Assembly (NCBI GenBank): GCA_039105265.1
Contig: JAPFFF010000031.1
Location: 1,426,001-1,490,000 of the forward strand
Length of the DNA stretch: 64,000 nucleotides
Direction: 5' to 3'
From: Tritrichomonas musculus
Taxonomy: Eukaryota > Parabasalia > Tritrichomonadida > Tritrichomonadidae
The notes beneath the pieces are model-generated. The model saw only the letters and a program-made list of their open reading frames with translations. It had not been told where the DNA came from and searched no databases. This document shows positions 39,701 through 49,530 of this stretch, piece after piece. The translations under genes and the position numbers were made by a program. Each line of letters opens with the position of its first letter. The stretch's first letter is position 1.

Positions 39701-42022
39701 TTAAAGAGGATGAAGTTTGCCATATAGTTCTATAAATATGATTTTCATTTGGAAAGTATCATTCCAATTATATCCTGTTTGCCTCAATCTGATATAACGA
39801 TAAAAAGTTTCATCATGATTGCCTAGTACGAAAATGCAACATATTTTGCCTTTAACAGTGTCATCAACATTCAATCCACCACAATTATTTCTGGAATCAA
39901 TAATTTTCCAGCTGCTATAATCATTTGATCCCTCAAGGACCCAATTCTTCATGCGAGAGTCTGATGCAGTCTTGATTAAATAGCCATCTACTTGTACTTC
40001 ATAATCCAAGAAATCAAAAATAATGTAACTGCCACTTTGACATTTGTTTTGATAATAATCCAAGTCAGTAAAGTTCACAACATTTTCAGGCATACAATTC
40101 GAATTCTTAATTGAATTAGATACAATTTGAATTGTGTTATTTTTATGAATGTTTCCATTCGTTTCTTCTGTTAAGTAACTCAAAATTCCTTTTAATTTGT
40201 TCTTCAAAACACAACCTTTCCCTACATAAAAACACTTCCAACTGATATCTGAATCTATCTCTTTTGGCAATGGCTTTTTAATAGTTATATCTAAGTCCTT
40301 TATCTTATTGATGTATTTTTCATGCTCATTTATTTTTTCTTCAATTTCTTCCTTTTGTTTATCTATGATTTGCTGCATTGACATTTTTTGCAGATCTATT
40401 TGAAGTTGCATTCTTCTCTTTTGATTTCTCATTTCTCGTTCCATTTCAATCTTCTGTTCTTCCATTGCTTCCTTTTGCTCTTCCATCTGTTTCTGCTGCT
40501 GTTCTATTTCAAATTGCATCGCTTCTTTTTGCTCTTCCATTTTTTTCTGCTGTTGTTCTATTTCATGTTGCATTACTTCTTTTTGTTCTTCCATTTTTTT
40601 CTGCTGTTGTTCTATTTCATGTTGCATTACTTCTTTTTGTTCTTCCATTTTTTTCTGCTGTTGTTCTATTTCATGTTGCATCGCTTCTTTTTGTTCTTCC
40701 ATTTTTTTCTGCTGTTGTTCTATTTCATGTTGCATCGCTTCTTTTTGTTCTTCCATTTTTTTCTGCATTTCAAGTTTATCATTTGCATGAGATTCCTTGG
40801 CTTCAGCCAATTGCTCTTGCACGTTAGTCAAAAGTTTTCCCTGACTTTCTAATTGTTTGTTTTTCATTTCAATTTGCTGCACTTTTTTGAGAATGTTTTC
40901 AAATGATATGAAAGAAGCAGCTGCCCTTTCTTTAAATTTCTGCGATATTTTTGTAGTTTTTCCTGGGAAAATTTTATTTAGAAATGAATCAAACACTTCG
41001 AAATCTTTTAAATCATCGACATATTCAGAAAAGACGCCACTATTTGGCAGATGGGCCTGAATCATTGCAATCAAATCATTTACACCTTTCACTTCATCTT
41101 GCATGAATTTTTGAAGCATTGCTGACCATTTATTCAATTCAACAAGATCTGTTTCATTTCTAAATAATCCTTCAATAGTATCAAACATCTTTGACATTCT
41201 TTTATCGGTATGTTTGTTACGCTTCAAACGAACCTGATTCAAAATTATCTTGGCATCTTTACTTAGCGCAATGACATGATTAGGATCAATTTGATCTTTC
41301 TTTATGAAATCCACCAATCTTTCTTTATCATCAAATTCGTATTCTTTGTCAATATCTTCTTTCAACGGTTTTGGCAAAATGAAAATTTTTTCAGGATTTT
41401 CTTTGAAAAAGTTACACCAGTCTTCTACAACTTTTTCAGACTCGTAACTTAATTCGTCAATCAAATCAATCGGATCTGCATCTTGGTCGGTCTTAGTAAA
41501 TACAATTCCAATTCCTTTTTCTAGTTCACTTCTATTTGGAAACATTTCTTCAATTCTTTCAAAATTTTGAAGTACAAGTTGGGCTCTCGTGGCTTCTATT
41601 TCACCTGATGAAACAACCAATAAAATTTTTAATCGATTCTTCTTATTTGTGATAGAATCAAGTAGGTAATCAATCGCAAATGCATTGATAATTTCTTGAT
41701 TGAGTCCTTTGGTGTCTTGAAAACCAGGACAATCAGCAATTATGATTTTACTTTTTAAATCAACCATGACATTTGGTGTAGTTGTAACAGATTTACAACC
41801 TCCTTTAATACCTGCACATTCAAGTACTGCTTTGGATTTACCAAATCTCTTTATCATTACTTTTTTATGTGATATAAGACTTGAAACAGTGGTTTTGCCT
41901 GCTCCTGTTAAACCTAAAATAATTACTTTATCAAAATCTTGATCTGGTTTCATATATGACATGATTTCTTTTTGTACATTTGTAAATGATTTTTTGATCG
42001 TCTCGATATCATTTGAATCCAT
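39701..42022 (-). CDS. GTPase with coiled-coil repeats and C-terminal F5/8C (discoidin-like) domain
   Basis: A 773-residue protein. Residues 31-240 are a P-loop GTPase related to the AIG1/septin-like group: G1 GLTGAGKTT at 37-45, G3 DCPGF at 97-101, and G4 TKTD in VFTKTDQD. Residues about 250-400 are helical. Residues 400-560 form a long coiled coil with five 18-residue tandem units containing KKMEEQKEAMQHEIEQQQ. Residues about 615-770 form an F5/8 type C-like beta domain (RMKNWVLEGSNDYSSWKI, YRYIRLRQTG). This combination is typical of expanded trichomonad cytoplasmic families; the role is unknown, possibly a membrane- or cytoskeleton-linked GTPase. The start is preceded by TCATTTAAATTT. Confidence 0.8.
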   Translation of the reverse strand: MDSNDIETIKKSFTNVQKEIMSYMKPDQDFDKVIILGLTGAGKTTVSSLISHKKVMIKRFGKSKAVLECAGIKGGCKSVTTTPNVMVDLKSKIIIADCPGFQDTKGLNQEIINAFAIDYLLDSITNKKNRLKILLVVSSGEIEATRAQLVLQNFERIEEMFPNRSELEKGIGIVFTKTDQDADPIDLIDELSYESEKVVEDWCNFFKENPEKIFILPKPLKEDIDKEYEFDDKERLVDFIKKDQIDPNHVIALSKDAKIILNQVRLKRNKHTDKRMSKMFDTIEGLFRNETDLVELNKWSAMLQKFMQDEVKGVNDLIAMIQAHLPNSGVFSEYVDDLKDFEVFDSFLNKIFPGKTTKISQKFKERAAASFISFENILKKVQQIEMKNKQLESQGKLLTNVQEQLAEAKESHANDKLEMQKKMEEQKEAMQHEIEQQQKKMEEQKEAMQHEIEQQQKKMEEQKEVMQHEIEQQQKKMEEQKEVMQHEIEQQQKKMEEQKEAMQFEIEQQQKQMEEQKEAMEEQKIEMEREMRNQKRRMQLQIDLQKMSMQQIIDKQKEEIEEKINEHEKYINKIKDLDITIKKPLPKEIDSDISWKCFYVGKGCVLKNKLKGILSYLTEETNGNIHKNNTIQIVSNSIKNSNCMPENVVNFTDLDYYQNKCQSGSYIIFDFLDYEVQVDGYLIKTASDSRMKNWVLEGSNDYSSWKIIDSRNNCGGLNVDDTVKGKICCIFVLGNHDETFYRYIRLRQTGYNWNDTFQMKIIFIELYGKLHPL
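40480..40775. repeat. 54-bp in-frame tandem repeat in the GTPase gene
   Basis: GTTCTATTTC recurs at 40501, 40555, 40609, 40663 and 40717, a strict 54-bp period. Units are nearly identical in DNA, so repeat number can probably change by slippage without breaking the frame. They encode the coiled-coil units. Confidence 0.9.
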
Positions 42023-42030
42023 TATGTCAC

Positions 42031-42043
42031 AAATTTAAATGAT
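42031..42043 (-). promoter_or_regulatory. Initiator-like element of the GTPase gene
   Basis: On the minus strand ATCATTTAAATTT lies about 8-20 bases before the ATG, fitting the TCAYTWW initiator. Confidence 0.5.
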
Positions 42044-42795
42044 GTGAATCAATGATTCCCAAGATAGGCATGTATTACTGTTTTTATTTTTTTTCCACAA
42101 AATTTTTTATCAAAAAATTTTCCATTTTCTATAGATTGAATAAAGATTATTTCAAAATAAAAAACAAGCCATTTATTTAAATAAAACTTTCCAAAATGAA
42201 AATAAATATCAGTATTATATTTTTTTAATTGTTTTTATAAACATATTTTAATTTGGCTTCTAATTGAAATAAAAATCGAAAAGTTTAATATTTATTACTC
42301 ATAAATATTTAATTTCGTTATTATTCTCTTGATTTATTCACAGTTTATGAATTATAATAAATTATTTTATTCAAATATTGGGCAGGTTTTTCTAAAATTA
42401 ATTCAAAAAACAAGAAAAACAAAAGAATTCCAATTGATATATTCAATTTCCAACGTCAACTGGGAACAAATTTATTTTTTTCTCTTTGATTTTAATAAAT
42501 CAAAGTTTGAGAAAACTGATGTTTTATTTTTAATATTATAACCAAATAAGTTAATCAAACCTAGAGTTCTATTTATTTTTTAAAAATAATTTAGAATAAT
42601 GCTGTATTTCCCCTTTACCAAAAATTATTATTTCAATTAATTAAAATATTTAAATGATGAAAATCAAGTACAATCTTAATTTACTTAGCATAAACAATTC
42701 AAAAACCATTAATAATCATTTAATTTAATAAAAAAGAATGCAACAATAAGAATAAAAAAAATAATTCATTAATTGAAATTACTTTTTAATCAACC
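42044..42795. other. Intergenic region, no gene seen
   Basis: About 750 bp of AT-rich sequence; a 70-codon frame (42329-42541) has no recognisable content and is judged chance. Confidence 0.5.
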
Positions 42796-45700
42796 TTAAA
42801 CTTCATTTGCATCTTTATCGTCATTTTCTTCATCTTCATTTCCTGAAGATTGTGTTTTCCTCTTCTTGATGACTAGGAAATAAACAAGCACAAATATAAC
42901 TGCTCCAACCACGACGACAATCACAATTACGATAGCGGCAATAACACCAGGAGACAATCTATTACCACCTTTACCGCCATCTTCCTTATTTATTGCATAT
43001 AAACGATAACGATCTGATTCAGGAATGCATTGGTGATTATTATACGGGCCGTTATATTCAATTATATCACCCCATCCATCACAATCAAATTCTGTTATGG
43101 AATCTGCTAGGAGAAGTCTTTCATCACTGAGCCATTTATCAATTTGTCTATAATTAATGATGAGTCTTTTTGGTACACTTGCAATTTTACCTTGAATTTG
43201 ACCACCATCTTTTTGCAGCTGCGAATAAGAGTCACTATAACCGAAGTCAACAGTAGAAGACGTCAAATCAACATTTTCATTTATGTCAAGACTTGATGAT
43301 AATGCAAGTACAACAGTACCAATAATAGATGCATTTTTAATTGTTCCTTTTCCACCTTGCTGAACCTTTAAATTAGTAACTTTCACTTTTTGATTGTTGT
43401 CTGAATTGATCACGATTTCACCATTTTTACCACTGAATTCAACTTCTTTAATGACAACCTGGCTATTTGGAGTAATAGTTAAAGATGATGATGGCTGAAC
43501 TTGATTAAGATTGACATCTTTATCATCAGTACTTTGGAGTTCAATCTTTCCTTGACCATTTTTGATTGATGCAAAAGTATCTGATTCTAAGTTGATAGTG
43601 ATCGAAGTTTGATCTGCAATAATGATATCAAATTCTTTGTTTTCAGTATTAGGATCAACAGCTAATGTTAATTCATTATATCCTTTTACTTCAATTGCAA
43701 TTTTTCTATTCTTTTCATTTTGAATTGTAAAGTTGGAAATAATATTATAACCATCATTTTTATCACGATCAAGTCGGAGAACGATTGGTTGATTAGCATC
43801 GCCATCTTTATTTTGTTCATCAAAATCATATGTAATTTTTCCATTATCATCAACAGCATCATAACTTATTGAACCTTCAAATGGCTTTGGAGTTGGTGAT
43901 GCCAATGTACTAATAGATTTAACGCATTTAAAGTTTTGATCAAGCTCAAGAGTAGAATTGCATTGTTCACATTGATCTGACTTTCCTGGTTTACATGCTA
44001 TACAACCTTCAACTAAACATTCCACATTGTCATCATTATTATTACAAGCAATGCATTGACGATAAGTAGAAGATGTTGGATTTTCATCATAACAATAATT
44101 ATCTTTGCAATAAATACAATAATCTTTGTTTTCTCCGCAATCAAAACAATTGGCTGGACATGGACCACATTTATCTGTTTTTTTATCATTTTCAAAAATA
44201 GGACCATATCCTTTTGAACAACGCACGCACTCACCACTTTGCACATCTTCACAATGATTAGTGTTTTTGATACATTTTCCATTACTTAATTTATAACCTT
44301 TATTACAATACTCACAATAAGTATCACTGGAACATGATTCACAATTTTCTGGACATGGGCTGCATTTAGCATCTTTCACATAATATCCATTATTACTCCG
44401 ACGACAAGTCGAAGAATTATCACATCTTTCACAATTTGAAAGACATGGAGAGCACTTTGTAATAACACCTCCAACACTCTCTGAATAAAATCCATCTAAA
44501 CATCCAGTGCATATCGCCAAATCATTATCAAATATCTCACAATTTTGAATCTTGTATTTTGAATCCATATCCCAAATCGCATTCATCACAAATTTTATTA
44601 TTACCATAGCATTCATAACGGTTTGCTGGACAAGCTCCACACATTCCCGTTGATGAACCATCACTGTTTCTGATTTTACCAAATCCTTCAAAACATTCAT
44701 CGCATTTTCCCGCATCTGGGCAATCAAAACAATTACACCAACCAGTATATTCTCCATTAGACCCAACGACATGACCAAAACCAATATCAAAATCATCACG
44801 ATAATGATCAATATAACTTTAATCTTCACATAAATTACAAAATGTTGAATCATAGTTGCAATATACACAATATTGTGGACAACACTCACATTGCCCAGCT
44901 TTTTTATTTCCACGATCTTTTTGAATGACACCATAATAATCATTACATTTTGTACAAATTGTGTAATCACTATCACAATATTGACAGTTATTTGGACATG
45001 GCCTACATTCTCCTGTTGAAATACCATTTTTATCTAGTACAAAACCATATCCTTGCTTACATTGATCACATTTACTTGCATCAAGACTGCAAAATGCGCA
45101 ATAGTCATTGCATTTTGAACATCAATTTGTTCTTTTTCCTTCCTTATCTAATATGAAACATATCCATCTTCACATATTGAACAAACCTTGGAATTTGTTT
45201 GACAATTTGAACAATGAGATCCGCATAATTGACATTTTCCGGTTTTCTTTCCAGTACTGTCAATTTCAAATCCATAACCTTCTTCACAAACTAAACACAT
45301 TGTGCTAGATGAACATTTTAGACAATGGTCAGGACACTTTGAACATTGCAATGAATACTCTTCATCTTGCCCTCCAGTTAAATCATACCCATCAATACAA
45401 CTTGTACATTCATTGTAATCATTATTGCATTGGCGACAATTAGGTTTTTTACATTCAACGCACTTACCTATTTGATCACTTTGACCTTCAGTAACAATAC
45501 CATAACCATCTTTTCATATTTTACAAAGATTTGAATAATCACAATCTTCACAATTATCTGGGCATTTAGAACATTTGCTATTATAATCAAATCCATATCT
45601 AATATGACAATAATGATAATTATCTCATATTGATGAATGCAATGCTCTGTACACGGGACGCATTTACTATATTATATACCATTCTCCCATCCTTATCCAC

Positions 45701-45940
45701 TTAAGCTATATGTACAAAAACTATGATCATTCTTACAATATTCACAGTTTTCATCAAGACATGATGCACAATTGGCAATTGTAATAGTTCCATTTATAAT
45801 AACCAATCCCATTCGTGAGTTTTCTACACAATCATTACAAATAAGGTTATTTTTTTTTTTCACATCTTGAACAATTCACTCCGCATGGCCTGCATTCTCC
45901 AGTAGGTTTTCCATCATTTCCAATAATCTCGTTATTATAT
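42796..45940 (-). pseudogene. Cysteine-rich (furin-like/VSP-like) membrane surface protein, decayed
   Basis: The downstream frame is intact from about 44565 to the stop at 42796. It has repeated CxxC modules (for example CSPCPENCESCSSDTYC), then a beta-rich region of about 330 residues, then a membrane helix (VIAAIVIVIVVVVGAVIF) and an acidic tail. That is a type I surface protein design. Upstream of 44565 the cysteine modules continue in other frames up to about 45940. The cysteine frame is shifted near 44560, has a TAA near 44820, a shift plus a stop near 45125-45150, and more beyond. An open frame over 44565-45027 is therefore the wrong frame. No signal peptide is left. It may be a pseudogene or a donor cassette for related genes. 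Confidence 0.8.
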
Positions 45941-45967
45941 AAAGTTCAGAAAAATATTCTGAACTTT
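45941..45967. repeat. Perfect palindrome at the decayed gene's 5' edge
   Basis: AAAGTTCAGAA and TTCTGAACTTT form an 11-bp stem around five bases. It marks the point where the cysteine-rich similarity ends and could be a leftover of a small inverted-repeat element. Confidence 0.5.
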
Positions 45968-46700
45968 AATGAAAAAATTGAGAATATTAAACAAAAATTG
46001 AATTAAAAAGTTAAGTGACGCCCACTATTTCTTTAAGACGGCCACTTTTCCCCGAAATTTTATAATTTATCTTAATTCAAAAGTTCTCATCCTCCAAATT
46101 TTAATAAAAAAACAATAAATAAAGCTAATAAATTTAACGAACATCAACAATCAATTTCAAAAAATAATTCTGAGGTAATTAAAAACAATTAGATACAAGT
46201 ACTTGTATCAATAATAATAATAATAATAATAATAAACTTGAAAATATTCAAAAACATAAACTTCAAAATAAAATTCCAATAATAATAATAAAATAAAATT
46301 AGTCCAACAAAAAAATCAAAATTTAAAATAAGCAAAAGTAGGCCAGGAAAGAAATTTGCTTCAAGATTAGTTGATATTTTTTCTATTATTTTTTATTGAT
46401 CCAAAAATTTGAGGGGATTTCTGATGTTTATTTTCAATTCTATTGTATTTACCGAAATAAATTGAGATAGTTGATAAGCTATCAGAAATTTTGTTATCTA
46501 TTCTCAAATTTTGATAATATTTTATATTATTAATATTCACAAAATTCAATAAAATACTGAATATCTTCACAAAATTTAAAACAAAATTTGAATTTTTTCT
46601 CAAAAATTCATCGAAGTTATTGGAGAAAACAAGCTAGTTTCTGATAGCTATTTACCCGCTGCCTTCTTTAATTGAATATTCAATAACTTTCAACAAAGCT
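45968..46700. other. Intergenic region with an (AAT)n microsatellite
   Basis: About 730 bp upstream of the CH-domain gene. An AAT repeat of about eight units lies near 46208-46233. No gene is seen; a 78-codon minus-strand frame at 46367-46603 is low-complexity. Confidence 0.5.
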
Positions 46701-46710
46701 TACTTTCATT

Positions 46711-46720
46711 TCATTTTTAT
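46711..46720 (+). promoter_or_regulatory. Initiator-like element of the CH-domain gene
   Basis: TCATTTTTAT lies 14-23 bases before the ATG at 46734, with a second TCATT just upstream at 46706. Confidence 0.55.
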
Positions 46721-46733
46721 TTAATTACAAGTA

Positions 46734-47675
46734 ATGAGTTCAAAGCAAAATTTAGCCCTTGAAAACAAGGTTTTCATCAGATGGTTTGCTGACCAATTAG
46801 CCAAAGGAAATGCAACAGTACAAGTTAACAACATTGCCAAAGATTTATCAAATGGTGTTGCATTTGTCGAGCTTTCCAAGATCTTAACAGGAAAAGAGCC
46901 AAAACGTGAATGGGCACAAGATCCACAGAAGCCAATTGAAATGATTAAAAACAGTGATTTGTCAGTCCAACAATTCTTTGAAGATGGTGTCCACTTAATC
47001 GGTATTGCAGGTAAAGATATTCACGATAACAACGTTAAGATTATCCGTGGTTATATCTGGACCCTTATTGAAAGATATTCAATTGGTCGTGCAGCTTATG
47101 GAGATTTAGACAAAGACACCACAAAAGGAATGGGATTCAATGATATTCTTCTCCACTGGGCACTTGATCGCGCAGGCAAACACGATGTTAAAGGATTTGA
47201 TAATTATCCATATGCTATGTGCGCTTTATTAGACACTTTCGCTCCAGACAAAGTCAACTTTGGAAGTCTCAATGCAAATGATAATGCAAAGAACGCACAA
47301 GTTGCCGCTGATGTCTTAAATCAACTCGGTGTTCCAGTTTTCATCCAACCAGATGATGATGAAGTTGATATCAAATGCCTTTTGACCCAATTAGCAGCAG
47401 CAAGAATTGTATTAGAAAATCTTCCAGCTGTTCCAGCTGTTAAGATCGAAGAAAACAGAATTGTTTCTAAACTTTCTGATTGTGTCCCAGTTGAAGAACC
47501 AGAACCTGAACCAGAGCCAGAACCCGAACCAGAACCAGAACCAGCTCCAGCTCCATGCCCAGCACCAGTTCCAGAAGTTAAAGAAGAGCCACCAGTTCCT
47601 GTTAAAGACACTAAACGCCACCACTACTTCGGTGCTAATAATAATTACTATGCATCATGCAATAATTTTAATTAA
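46734..47675 (+). CDS. Two calponin-homology-domain actin-binding protein with EP-rich tail
   Basis: A 313-residue protein. CH1 spans about residues 12-115 (FIRWFADQLAKGN, LSNGVAFVELSKILTG, IRGYIWTLIERYSI) and CH2 about 128-235 (DILLHWALDRAGKHDV, YPYAMCALLDTF). Tandem CH domains bind F-actin, as in alpha-actinin and fimbrin. The tail is a Glu-Pro repeat (about 255-275, PEPEPEPEPEP) followed by Pro/Ala and a His-rich end. Codons are less AT-biased than in neighbouring genes, which suggests high expression. Trichomonads are known to carry small CH-domain proteins tied to their cytoskeleton. Confidence 0.88.
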   Translation: MSSKQNLALENKVFIRWFADQLAKGNATVQVNNIAKDLSNGVAFVELSKILTGKEPKREWAQDPQKPIEMIKNSDLSVQQFFEDGVHLIGIAGKDIHDNNVKIIRGYIWTLIERYSIGRAAYGDLDKDTTKGMGFNDILLHWALDRAGKHDVKGFDNYPYAMCALLDTFAPDKVNFGSLNANDNAKNAQVAADVLNQLGVPVFIQPDDDEVDIKCLLTQLAAARIVLENLPAVPAVKIEENRIVSKLSDCVPVEEPEPEPEPEPEPEPEPAPAPCPAPVPEVKEEPPVPVKDTKRHHYFGANNNYYASCNNFN

Positions 47676-47824
47676 GTAAATTAATTAATAAAATACATAT
47701 TTTTTTAAAAAATAAATATTATGTTTTTTAACGACATATCAAGATTGATCATAATTTTATACTCTTCTAATGAATCAAATCAGGACATTTGATGTGAAAA
47801 AGAATTAAATATTTATTATTATTT

Positions 47825-49219
47825 ATGGAAGCTAAGCCTTTCATTCTTTCATCACTTGGACTACAAAATATTTATACCGAAGAAGTAGAATTTCAATTTA
47901 TTTTTGGAAATGTTAGAGTTAGTATGAACAGACTTTTTGCTGATTTTATTTCTCCAATTGTATCACGTCTTCATTTTTCTGATCCAACAATTCAATCAAT
48001 TAATATAAATTATAATATAGATTCAAATCAAAACATTCACGTTCCTCCAATTGAAGAAATATTCACTAACCAAATAATTAAATTATTTTGTGATATCGCT
48101 AGCGGCAAATCGATTACAATAAAAAAGGAAGAGATTCTTTCAATGCGAATTATTTCCATTCTTATTGGCAATGACGAACTTTTTGAACAATTATGCCTAT
48201 TATATCCAATTGACCTAAACCATACAAATATTGACCAATATTTATCCGAATTACAAAAATTTGAATACTTATCACAAATTACAAATAAAAATGAATTCAA
48301 CTTTTCCAGCATTATTGATCTAATTTCAAGCCAATTTTATTTAATCGATACAAAAAAACTGATGAAATTGCCGAAAAGAATTCTTTATTTAATCATCAAA
48401 AACAAAAACTTGAAAATATACAATGAAGACAGACTATTCAATTTCATCAATTCAATTTTCTATTCAAATAATAATAATAATAATGAAGATAACGATTCTT
48501 ACACAATTATTGACTTTTATGAGCTTCTCTGTTTAGATTATATGAGTGATGAAATACTGACAGAGTTCATTCAAAAATTGAATGCAGGTGAAGTGACAGA
48601 AACAATATGGAATAATTTTTGCCATTTATTAATAAATAAAAATTCATTTAAAAATCAAAACACATATCGATATTTGAATCCTTTTTTGAATCGATTTGAA
48701 TACGATGGAAATGTATTGAATGCATTCAAAGGAATCATCCATTTCATGACCAAGGAGTGCGGCGGGAATGTCCATGACAAAGGCGTTATTATTGCCACTT
48801 CATCATCTGCTAAACGTACAGAAGTTGAGGCCAAATATGCTCTCGAACTTGACAATTATCACAGCTACTTTTTCTCTGAAAATGAGAAGGACTCGTGGAT
48901 CAAATACGACTTCAAAGAGAAAAAAGTTATTCCTTCTTTCTATTCAATACGATCTTATCCATCAAGTAGCGGAAGTGAACATCTCAAAAATTGGGTGATT
49001 GAAGGCTCTTACGATGACTGCAACTGGCAGATTTTGGATTCACAAAGTAGAATGTACTGCTTGAATAATAGAAGCGCTTTTTACACCTTTCAAATCAAGA
49101 AAAAATTGAATTTAAATGAAGGCTTTCAATACCTTCGCCTCAGACAAACAGACAGAAATGCAACAGGACGCTTCGATCTTAGTTTATCAGCGCTTGAATT
49201 TTTTGGAGAAGTAATTTAA
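47825..49219 (+). CDS. BTB-like protein with C-terminal F5/8C domain
   Basis: A 464-residue protein. Residues about 20-120 look like a degenerate BTB domain of the trichomonad type (VEFQFIFGNVRVSMNRLFADFISP). Residues 130-290 are helical, like a BACK region. Residues about 305-464 form an F5/8 type C-like domain: GIIHFMTKECGGNVHDKG, HLKNWVIEGSYDDCNWQI, FQYLRLRQT. The same C-terminal domain ends the GTPase at 39701-42022. BTB-BACK-F5/8C proteins often act as adaptors for ubiquitin ligases, but that function is not shown here. No signal peptide is seen. Confidence 0.75.
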   Translation: MEAKPFILSSLGLQNIYTEEVEFQFIFGNVRVSMNRLFADFISPIVSRLHFSDPTIQSININYNIDSNQNIHVPPIEEIFTNQIIKLFCDIASGKSITIKKEEILSMRIISILIGNDELFEQLCLLYPIDLNHTNIDQYLSELQKFEYLSQITNKNEFNFSSIIDLISSQFYLIDTKKLMKLPKRILYLIIKNKNLKIYNEDRLFNFINSIFYSNNNNNNEDNDSYTIIDFYELLCLDYMSDEILTEFIQKLNAGEVTETIWNNFCHLLINKNSFKNQNTYRYLNPFLNRFEYDGNVLNAFKGIIHFMTKECGGNVHDKGVIIATSSSAKRTEVEAKYALELDNYHSYFFSENEKDSWIKYDFKEKKVIPSFYSIRSYPSSSGSEHLKNWVIEGSYDDCNWQILDSQSRMYCLNNRSAFYTFQIKKKLNLNEGFQYLRLRQTDRNATGRFDLSLSALEFFGEVI

Positions 49220-49274
49220 AGCTAAAATAAAAGATCCAAGCTTTCTCTTTTTTAATATTTTAAACTGCGAGTCA

Positions 49275-49428
49275 TTTTTGCATACAACACATTTTTTCTG
49301 AATAATATTGAATAATGAAAATAATCATCTCAATTTTTAATTATCTAGGTATCACTTTTTGAGTTTTGTAAAATACTCAAAAAGTTATAAAACAGATAAT
49401 TAAACATAAATTGAATTGTATGCAAAAA
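49275..49428. repeat. 154-bp inverted-repeat element between convergent genes
   Basis: Outer arms TTTTTGCATACAA and TTGTATGCAAAAA enclose inner arms TTTAATTATCT/AGATAATTAAA and ACTTTTTGAGT/ACTCAAAAAGT. The layout is that of a tiny MITE, or of a transcript-end hairpin shared by the two converging genes. No clear target duplication was seen. Confidence 0.6.
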
Positions 49429-49530
49429 AGAAAAGCAGTTTATTTTTGATCAAAAATAAAAATAATATAATATTATCTTTGAATTGATTATTCTATTTAT
49501 ACAAAAAAAGTTCTTGTTAGTAAGTTTTTT

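Noticed and set aside
40378-40852. Two long plus-strand frames rich in Phe/Leu
   Set aside because: They are the antisense of the repeated coiled-coil region of the GTPase gene.
44565-45027. Extended N-terminus of the frame ending at 42796
   Set aside because: It is the wrong frame of the cysteine-rich repeats; the cysteine frame lies beside it and is broken.
47321-47624. Minus-strand Gly/Ser- and Trp/Phe-rich frames
   Set aside because: They are antisense shadows of the Glu-Pro repeat of the CH-domain gene.
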